Shown here one piece after another: positions 1 through 5,016 of a stretch of 5,016 nt of DNA. The first letter of the stretch is position 1. Every line of letters begins with the position of its first letter. Under the pieces are notes generated by a model. That model did not search any database, was not told the DNA's origin, and worked only from the letters and a program-made list of their open reading frames with translations. A program made the position numbers and the translations under genes. Origin of the DNA: Candidatus Kapaibacterium sp. (GTDB lineage Bacteria > Bacteroidota > Ignavibacteria > Kapaibacteriales > UBA2268); NCBI GenBank assembly GCA_027858275.1, contig JAQIDA010000287.1, forward strand, positions 1-5,016. Reading direction: 5' to 3'.

Positions 1-178
1 GTCGCTCTGAGTGCATCAGACCAAGCGAAAAAATAAAATCATCATGATTGTTACGAACATCTAATGCTCCAATTGTAATGAAAGTTTCTGAAGTTGAATT
101 ACTGTCAACTTTTGTCTCCTTTGCAAGCATAATAGATGTTGAGAAGCAAAAGGCTATTAAAACAATTAATATTTTCAC
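1..178 (-). CDS. Exported protein of unknown function, N-terminal part only
   Basis: The minus strand opens with GTG at 178-176 and stays open for 59 codons to the left edge, so the 3' end is missing. A strong Shine-Dalgarno sequence lies just upstream, which makes the start convincing. The first residues read MKILIVLIAFCFSTSIMLA, a short signal peptide: one Lys, a hydrophobic core, and a plausible signal peptidase I site after Ala19. There is no lipobox cysteine at that site. The mature part begins KETKVDSNSTSETF and continues with ITIGALDVRNNHDDFIFSLG, polar and Asn/Asp/Ser-rich with alternating hydrophobic residues as in a beta-rich secreted or outer-membrane protein. I do not recognise a family. 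It is divergent from the protease gene across 354 bases, so the two could share regulation, but nothing proves a functional link. Confidence is high that it is a real gene and low for any role. Confidence 0.8.
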   Translation of the reverse strand, partial: MKILIVLIAFCFSTSIMLAKETKVDSNSTSETFITIGALDVRNNHDDFIFSLGLMHSER

Positions 179-182
179 GAAG

Positions 183-189
183 ACCTCCT
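183..189 (-). promoter_or_regulatory. Strong ribosome binding site for the left-edge gene
   Basis: On the minus strand these bases read AGGAGGT, a near-perfect anti-16S match, four bases upstream of the GTG at 178-176. This site decides the GTG start. It contrasts with the weak site before the large plus-strand gene in the same window. Confidence 0.85.
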
Positions 190-213
190 GTAATTATATA
201 AACTAACGTATTA

Positions 214-237
214 TTTGCTACTTTGCTACTTTGCTAC
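214..237. repeat. Three perfect tandem copies of an 8-bp unit
   Basis: The plus strand carries TTTGCTAC three times without mismatch at 214-221, 222-229 and 230-237 (GTAGCAAA on the minus strand). It lies 36 bases upstream of the left-edge gene's start, in its promoter or 5' leader region. Candidate roles are a direct-repeat operator (8-bp spacing, so sites would not lie on one helical face) or a slippage-prone tract that alters promoter spacing. No function can be assigned from sequence alone. Confidence 0.9.
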
Positions 238-270
238 AAAAAGAAGGTAATAAATATTAATGTATTAAAC

Positions 271-292
271 AAACACTATTATGATATTGTTT
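271..292. promoter_or_regulatory. Imperfect 22-bp palindrome, candidate operator
   Basis: The half-site AAACACTATTA is followed directly by TGATATTGTTT; nine of the eleven base pairs across the dyad are complementary, the mismatches being 276/287 and 280/283. The outer AAACA/TGTTT arms are perfect. It sits between two divergent genes, where operators often lie. The region is very AT-rich, so chance symmetry is plausible and this is only a candidate. Confidence 0.3.
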
Positions 293-326
293 CTATGTCT
301 GTTAATTCTTTTTTCTGAGTTATAAG

Positions 327-397
327 CTACGGAATCCAACACCGAATTCAGACGCGTTCGGAACAAGGGATCATGCTCCCTTGCTCAACAGAATTGA
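327..397. repeat. G+C-richer island with two inverted repeats, possible dispersed element or structured RNA
   Basis: About half of these 71 bases are G or C, while the flanking intergenic sequence is strongly AT-rich. Two inverted repeats lie side by side: CCGAA at 342-346 with TTCGG at 357-361, and CAAGGGA at 364-370 with TCCCTTG at 377-383 around a six-base loop. The second stem gains two more pairs (361-362 with 385-386) after one mismatch. No T-run follows the stem on either strand, so it is not a standard intrinsic terminator, and the two genes diverge from this region so no terminator is needed. The plus strand is open in one frame from 306 to the TGA at 405-407 without a start codon. 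It may be a short interspersed repeat, a gene relic or a leader structure; I cannot tell which. Confidence 0.35.
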
Positions 398-518
398 AAT
401 AAATTGAGTCACTACACAACATAACAATAACATGATTATGAAATATTTATAGTTTTTGCACGGTCTTCAAATCTTGTGGTTGTAACACTCTGCAATCATT
501 TTTTTTTCGGAATATATT

Positions 519-524
519 AACAGG
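519..524 (+). promoter_or_regulatory. Weak ribosome binding site of the protease gene
   Basis: AACAGG ends eight bases before the ATG at 533 and offers only a three-base AGG core. An in-frame TAA at 518-520 rules out an upstream start, and the signal peptide begins right at this ATG, so the start is secure despite the weak site. Weak or absent Shine-Dalgarno sequences are common in Bacteroidota-type genomes. Confidence 0.4.
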
Positions 525-532
525 CTACAACT

Positions 533-3500
533 ATGAAATCATTCTTGAAATTGATACCGGCGATTATATTTTTTTCCGTCACGGCTGCCACTTTCTCGTC
601 GGCTGCCGCTTATGATTCATACATAATAAAATTCAAAAATGATCCCGGCGTGCAGACGATTCAATCGCTGACTGCTGATTATAATATAAATATTTCAGCT
701 CCGATTAATAACCTTGCTGATTATACTGATAACAAGAGCAAGAAAACTCTGTCCTCGGCTCAGACAAACATGCTGCAATCTCTGTCACTATACCGAGTAG
801 TAAAATTTAACGATAAGGATCAATCGGAATTATCTGTTGCAGAAATGAGTGCAGACCGACGCATCGAGAGCATTGAACCGAATTATATAATGAGTATAAA
901 CGAAGGTGAAGAAACCGGCCCCGATCCTCGGCAAAAAGATCAATGGTCGCTGAAAGCCGTAAAAGCCGAACGAGCGTGGAACAAAACAAGCGGTAAAGGA
1001 ATTGTTGTCGGAGTGATCGACACCGGAATTGACTCCGAACATTCTGATCTCGCAAATTCTATATATGTAAATTCTAAAGAAGATATTAACGGGAACGGGG
1101 TCTTCGACCCTTTAGATATTAACGGAATTGATGACGACGGCAACGGCTTTATTGATGATGTTGCCGGCTACGATTTTGTAGATCAGACAGTTGTCAATAT
1201 CGGTGATGACGACACTCGCGATCCCATACCGACTGATGAACACAGTCACGGCACTTTAGTCTCGGGAGTTATCGCGGCGCAAGCGAACAACGCTATTGGT
1301 ATCAAAGGCCTTGCTTATGATTCAAAAATCATGGCATTACGAGCTTTTGACGCAACGGGTAACGGCGAATCGGATGACATAGCTGCTGCGATTATTTACG
1401 CCGCTTTGCAGGGTGCCGACGTGATTAATATGAGTTTCGGCGAAGCTCACGCATCTTCAATTGTTGAAGACGCTGTCAAATTCGCCTATGAATCAGGATG
1501 CGTACTTGTTGCTTCATCCGGAAACAACGGTTGGTTCTACCCTCATTATCCCTCTGATTATGATGAGGTAATATCTGTGGGAGCTTCTAATGAAATCAAT
1601 GAACGCTTTTCAAGAAGTAACTATGGGAACAATATTGACTTAATCGCTCCGGGAGTAAATATACTATCAACTTATCCGAACAATCAATATAAGGAATCAA
1701 GCGGAACATCTTTTTCCGCTCCACACGTTTCGGCTACTGCCGCGCTTTTGCTTGAATTGGATCAAACTCTCACAGGAGAAGATGTAAAAGGGATTGTCAA
1801 AACCTCGGCAACTGATCTCGGAGATTACGGTTGGGATATTTATTACGGATCAGGACTTCTAAATATTGAAGCTGCCGTTAATAATATCGGCAAAACTCAA
1901 TTAGGTTTCACATCTCCTGAAAATGACGTCTTTATAAATCGTGACGAGACGGATATAATAGAGCTGATTGGTTCAACTATTACTCCGATGTTCGAAAGTT
2001 ATGAAATCCATTTCGGAACCGGTGTATTACCGAAATTTTGGGAACGTCTCGGCGAAGTATCTCTTGAACAGAAAAAGAATAAAATGCTTGCTGTTTTCGA
2101 TTTCACAAAGCGAAATGATATTAAAGATACAACATATACTTTCAAAATATTGGTTCATCTCAAAAATAATAATACAATTGAGAGCCGTATAAATGTTCAT
2201 ATAGTTTCTGCGGAATCAAAATTGGCTTTCAATACTCTCAAACACTTGTCGGTGTGGCGAAATAATCGGAAGGCGCTTTTAATAACCGCGGAGAGCAACC
2301 AAATATCGAAGTTTTCGATTAAATTTAGACAGACAGGCAGCGGAGAGGATTATATAACTATCAGTGACCAAAATAGAAACGCTTTCACTCATTCGATTCT
2401 CTTGGAAAATCTTGTAACTCCCGGTACAGAATATGAAGCAGTCGCAACGGCTATAAGAAACGACGGCGAGGAAACCACAAGCAACTTCTCTTTTAGTATT
2501 GAGGACGAAGTATTCCCTGAATCAGGATTTGTCAGAAAGCCATATACAATTCCGAGCGGATATTTAAATAATCATGTCGCTGATATATACGGGAACGGCA
2601 AAGCCGCGATCGCATTGAATGATATATCATCAGGGACTTGGGGGGCGGCGAAAATATATGAATTCAACAACGATCAATTTGTTCTCAAAGAAACAAGGAA
2701 TGAATTGCTGCTCCCTAGAGACATCGGAGATTCCAACGGAGACGGGATTCCTGAAGTGTTGACTACAGTAGTTTTGGAAACATTTCTTTTTCAGGCAGAC
2801 ACAAAAGGCGGTGAAGTATTTTCTAAAACAATTTGGTCTGATAAAACTACATTGGACGCATGGGCGGCTGATTTCCACGATTTCACCGGCGACGGAATTG
2901 ATGATTTGATTACTTACGGCGACACGGCATTTTATGTTCGATCTTTCGTTGACGGAGAATACAAATTAATAGCTACAGCTACTGACACAGACACAAACAG
3001 ATATAACAGTTTTGGATTAGTTCCCGGTTTCGCTTTCGGTGATTTTGACAACGACGGCAAACAGGAGCTGTGCCATTCAAACAGATACGGTAACATGAGA
3101 ATTTATCAATTCGAGGGCGATCATTTCACTATGGAAATGATTGATACTGTTGATATTTCCGGGAGCGAGCAATATGTCTGTTCCGCTGATATAGACGGAG
3201 ACGGCACCCCTGAAATAGTCATAGGCAGCTTCGGCACACAGATCCCCTTTGATAATTATGATGACGGTAAACCGATTTGGACTTTCCGAATATGGAAATC
3301 AGACGGGGCGAATAATTATTCTGTTATTTGGGAAAATCATTTCCACGGTGTTCGAGGCAGCAGCACATATAAAAACGGTTTAAGTTCGGGCAATATAGAT
3401 AACAAATCCGGCGATGAAATAATTATTTCGCTCTTCCCAAATCTCTTCGTTTTCAAATGGGATGCGGCTAAACAGGATATGAAACCTCTGTGGTTGTACC

Positions 3501-4801
3501 CTGCGTCTTATTCCAATTCCGCTGTTGTATATGATTTTGACGGCAACGGAATAAACGAAATCGGGTTTACTACATTCGGGAACACTTCTTTCTATGAATA
3601 CAATACGGCCGATATGCCTTCTCCCCCGGCGGATTTGCGGGCCTATGCCATTGACGGAAGCTCTGCACAGTTAAATTGGAAGGCAACGGGCGATGCACAT
3701 AGTTATGAAATTCTTGAAATGACAAAAACCGAAACAGGCTATACAGGAAAACAAGTTGGAACAACAAGTGAACCGGAAATTGTCCTCAGTAATCTCAGCA
3801 ATAACAGGCATTATGAATATGTCGTACGAGCGATCAATAATTCAACATCAGAAAAATTCAGCGATATAAGTAATTTTGCCGATGTTTTTACTCATGATCC
3901 GATATACGCGGAACTTGCGACTGTAAGAGATAATCACACAATTATGCTTAAATACAGCGCGGCTTTTCTTCCTGACAACAATATCGACCGAGGGAATTTT
4001 GAATTATTCACAGCCGACAATGAATTCATCTCTCTTGCTAACACAGCGCAAAAAGCCGACGGAGCGACAATCATATTGTCATTTACAAAAGAATTGCAAG
4101 CCGGAGATGTTCAACTGAAGATCAGGTCCTTCTCGGACTATTATACAACGCCGACAATAACGAATTCGTTAGATTTTTTAATTCCTGATTTCCCTGAAAA
4201 AGATAAAGAATGTTATTTAACAAATCTTGAAGTTCTTTCTTCGACTGAACTCAGACTTAGATTTAGCGAAGAAATGAACAAATCTGATGTTGAAGACATC
4301 GCTAATTACTCATTGACTCCCCTGTCAGCTGTCTCATCAGTAGAATTATCTCCATCAGATCCCAAAGTCACGAACATATATTTGAATCCAAATAATAGTC
4401 TTGCAGCTGTCGGAAAGAATTATACGCTTACCGTCACAAATGTAAATGCGGCATCAGGAATTCCGATAACAAAAGGCGCGGGCAACACACTCGGCTTCGT
4501 CTTCACTGCAGACAATCCGGACGCTCCGTTCGTATATCCGAATCCGGTGAAATTGTCGGAGGACGCAGATATTTTCTTCGCTAATATCCCGGCGAAAGCA
4601 ACAATTCATATTCTGTCATTGAGTGGTGAATTGCTCAGAACTGTCACAGAAAACGACGGGAACGGCGGAGCGGAATGGGACGGTCGCGATAGGCACGGAA
4701 ACGGACTGAAACACGGTGTATATTTATATAAAGTTATTCAAATTAGAAATGACGGTTCGACTGTTGAATCGGGATTGAATAAATTCGCAGTTTTGCCGTA
4801 A
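533..4801 (+). CDS. Secreted modular subtilisin-like (S8) serine protease with beta-propeller and C-terminal sorting-like domain
   Basis: Predicted exported endopeptidase, 1422 residues, against roughly 270-400 for a simple subtilase. Residues 1-26 are a signal peptide with an AAA cleavage site before Tyr27. Residues 27-125 resemble an I9 propeptide (SYIIKFKND, later IESIEPNYIMSI). The S8 domain spans about 136-452: Asp163 in VIDTGID, His239 in HSHGT, oxyanion Asn331 in SSGNNG and Ser393 in GTSFSAPHV, so the triad is intact. An acidic insertion at about 181-217 (DINGNG, DDDGNGFIDD) looks calcium-binding. Residues 456-660 are unassigned and probably beta-rich. Seven FG-GAP/VCBS-like repeats with acidic loops start near 684, 733, 783, 837, 886, 954 and 1001. 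A fibronectin-III-like domain follows (about 1028-1120), then Ig-like domains at about 1123-1217 (degenerate) and 1224-1326 (LRLRFSEEMNKSD, SbsA/Big_5 style). Residues 1333-1422 (VYPNP, LSGELLRT, WDGRD, GVYLYK) match FlgD-Ig/type IX sorting domains. Only four cysteines. Probable role: nutrient-acquiring or surface protease; the substrate is unknown. Probably monocistronic. Confidence 0.95.
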   Translation: MKSFLKLIPAIIFFSVTAATFSSAAAYDSYIIKFKNDPGVQTIQSLTADYNINISAPINNLADYTDNKSKKTLSSAQTNMLQSLSLYRVVKFNDKDQSELSVAEMSADRRIESIEPNYIMSINEGEETGPDPRQKDQWSLKAVKAERAWNKTSGKGIVVGVIDTGIDSEHSDLANSIYVNSKEDINGNGVFDPLDINGIDDDGNGFIDDVAGYDFVDQTVVNIGDDDTRDPIPTDEHSHGTLVSGVIAAQANNAIGIKGLAYDSKIMALRAFDATGNGESDDIAAAIIYAALQGADVINMSFGEAHASSIVEDAVKFAYESGCVLVASSGNNGWFYPHYPSDYDEVISVGASNEINERFSRSNYGNNIDLIAPGVNILSTYPNNQYKESSGTSFSAPHVSATAALLLELDQTLTGEDVKGIVKTSATDLGDYGWDIYYGSGLLNIEAAVNNIGKTQLGFTSPENDVFINRDETDIIELIGSTITPMFESYEIHFGTGVLPKFWERLGEVSLEQKKNKMLAVFDFTKRNDIKDTTYTFKILVHLKNNNTIESRINVHIVSAESKLAFNTLKHLSVWRNNRKALLITAESNQISKFSIKFRQTGSGEDYITISDQNRNAFTHSILLENLVTPGTEYEAVATAIRNDGEETTSNFSFSIEDEVFPESGFVRKPYTIPSGYLNNHVADIYGNGKAAIALNDISSGTWGAAKIYEFNNDQFVLKETRNELLLPRDIGDSNGDGIPEVLTTVVLETFLFQADTKGGEVFSKTIWSDKTTLDAWAADFHDFTGDGIDDLITYGDTAFYVRSFVDGEYKLIATATDTDTNRYNSFGLVPGFAFGDFDNDGKQELCHSNRYGNMRIYQFEGDHFTMEMIDTVDISGSEQYVCSADIDGDGTPEIVIGSFGTQIPFDNYDDGKPIWTFRIWKSDGANNYSVIWENHFHGVRGSSTYKNGLSSGNIDNKSGDEIIISLFPNLFVFKWDAAKQDMKPLWLYPASYSNSAVVYDFDGNGINEIGFTTFGNTSFYEYNTADMPSPPADLRAYAIDGSSAQLNWKATGDAHSYEILEMTKTETGYTGKQVGTTSEPEIVLSNLSNNRHYEYVVRAINNSTSEKFSDISNFADVFTHDPIYAELATVRDNHTIMLKYSAAFLPDNNIDRGNFELFTADNEFISLANTAQKADGATIILSFTKELQAGDVQLKIRSFSDYYTTPTITNSLDFLIPDFPEKDKECYLTNLEVLSSTELRLRFSEEMNKSDVEDIANYSLTPLSAVSSVELSPSDPKVTNIYLNPNNSLAAVGKNYTLTVTNVNAASGIPITKGAGNTLGFVFTADNPDAPFVYPNPVKLSEDADIFFANIPAKATIHILSLSGELLRTVTENDGNGGAEWDGRDRHGNGLKHGVYLYKVIQIRNDGSTVESGLNKFAVLP

Positions 4802-4847
4802 AAAAGAGGGCGACCACACAGGATTAGCTCCTACAAAACTTCATGCA

Positions 4848-4874
4848 TCAACCGTCGGGTTATCCGTCGGTTGA
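4848..4874. terminator. Convergent-spacer hairpin, candidate bidirectional terminator
   Basis: Arms 4848-4858 (TCAACCGTCGG) and 4864-4874 (CCGTCGGTTGA) pair over eleven positions with a single central T-T mismatch (4855/4867) around a five-base loop. It is 46 bases past the protease stop and six bases past the murB stop on the other strand, the expected place for a shared terminator. Neither side has a good U-tract: the plus strand continues AATAAATCAT and the minus strand TGCATGAAGTTTTG. CCGTCGG also occurs as a direct repeat in both arms, so part of the apparent pairing arises from a nearly self-complementary repeated unit. Confidence 0.45.
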
Positions 4875-4880
4875 AATAAA

Positions 4881-5016
4881 TCATCCGACCACAATCACTT
4901 CACGTTCCAATTCGACCCCAAACATATTATTCACGGAAACAATAATTTCTTCGGATAAATCATAAATTTCTTGTCCTGTAGCGTTGCCGTAATTGCACAT
5001 GATCAACGAATGTTCG
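4881..5016 (-). CDS. murB: UDP-N-acetylenolpyruvoylglucosamine reductase, C-terminal part only
   Basis: MurB is the cytoplasmic FAD enzyme that reduces UDP-GlcNAc-enolpyruvate with NADPH to UDP-MurNAc, the second committed step of peptidoglycan precursor synthesis. Only the last 44 codons are present, ending at TGA (4883-4881); the 5' part lies beyond the right edge. The visible tail begins EHSLIMCNYGNATGQEIYDL and ends FGVELEREVIVVG. This matches the family's end: a loop with N-x-G-x-A-T-G, an amphipathic helix, then FGV-x-LE-x-EV. By analogy with E. coli MurB, whose catalytic Glu325 is the second Glu of LEPEV, the equivalent here is the Glu of REV encoded at 4899-4901. The protein stops just after this motif, whereas the E. 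coli enzyme has a further 13 or so residues. It is convergent with the protease gene and functionally unrelated to it as far as can be seen. Confidence 0.85.
   Translation of the reverse strand, partial: EHSLIMCNYGNATGQEIYDLSEEIIVSVNNMFGVELEREVIVVG

Noticed and set aside
193..198. TATAAT on the minus strand as a -10 promoter box for the left gene
   Set aside because: It is only three bases from the ribosome binding site at 189-183, so a transcript starting from it would lack or cut the AGGAGGT. More likely chance AT-rich sequence.
306..407. Short open frame on the plus strand as a small gene
   Set aside because: It has no ATG, GTG or TTG start with a ribosome site at a useful position, and overlaps the inverted repeats; better described as a possible relic or repeat.
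499..507. Run of nine T on the plus strand as an intrinsic terminator tail
   Set aside because: No G+C-rich stem precedes it, and it lies just upstream of the protease start, where no transcript needs to end.
513..518. TATATT as a -10 box of the protease gene
   Set aside because: The start point would fall about at 525, leaving almost no leader and removing the AGG, and the hexamer 17 bases upstream (CTGCAA) matches a -35 consensus at only three of six positions.
807..1143. Antisense open frames over the protease N-terminal region
   Set aside because: They lie opposite a strongly conserved coding region, are compositionally odd and have no ribosome sites; they are frame shadows.
1073..1183. 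Dockerin (cellulosome) module inside the protease
   Set aside because: The D-x-N-G-x-G and DDDGNG loops resemble dockerin calcium loops, but they sit within the S8 fold between Asp163 and His239, where related subtilases have a similar insertion, and no paired dockerin helices are visible.
2630..2878. Antisense open frame opposite the propeller repeats
   Set aside because: Cys/Phe-rich translation with no recognisable motif, opposite well-supported FG-GAP repeats; a shadow.

Overview
The window is about 5 kb of AT-rich bacterial chromosome dominated by one very long gene. The best guess for the host is a member of the Bacteroidota/Chlorobiota (FCB) group, for example an Ignavibacteria-like lineage. 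This rests on the modular secreted protein ending in a type-IX-secretion/FlgD-like C-terminal domain, the calcium-loop-rich subtilase subtype, the weak ribosome binding site on the large gene, and the AT-rich codons. It is an inference from protein style; there is no rRNA or other direct taxonomic marker here.

Layout. (1) 1-178, minus strand: the 5' end of a truncated gene starting at GTG behind a strong AGGAGGT, encoding an exported protein of unknown function; it runs off the left edge. (2) 179-532: a 354-base divergent intergenic region holding that ribosome binding site, three perfect tandem copies of an 8-bp unit, an imperfect 22-bp palindrome and a compact G+C-richer island with two small inverted repeats. 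(3) 533-4801, plus strand: a 1422-residue secreted subtilisin-like (S8) protease with signal peptide, I9-like propeptide, intact Asp/His/Ser triad, an acidic calcium-loop insertion, two unassigned beta-rich segments, a seven-repeat FG-GAP/VCBS beta-propeller, a fibronectin-III-like domain, two Ig-like (SbsA/Big_5 style) domains and a C-terminal sorting-like domain. (4) 4802-4880: a short convergent spacer with an 11-bp hairpin. (5) 4881-5016, minus strand: the 3' end of murB (peptidoglycan precursor synthesis), cut by the right edge.

The genes do not look like one operon: the protease is divergent from the left gene and convergent with murB, so it is probably a monocistronic unit. The protease and the left gene product are both predicted to be exported; MurB is a cytoplasmic housekeeping enzyme with no evident link. 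I see no complete new multi-gene system here. The items most worth a second look are the protease's domain combination and the structured island upstream of it.
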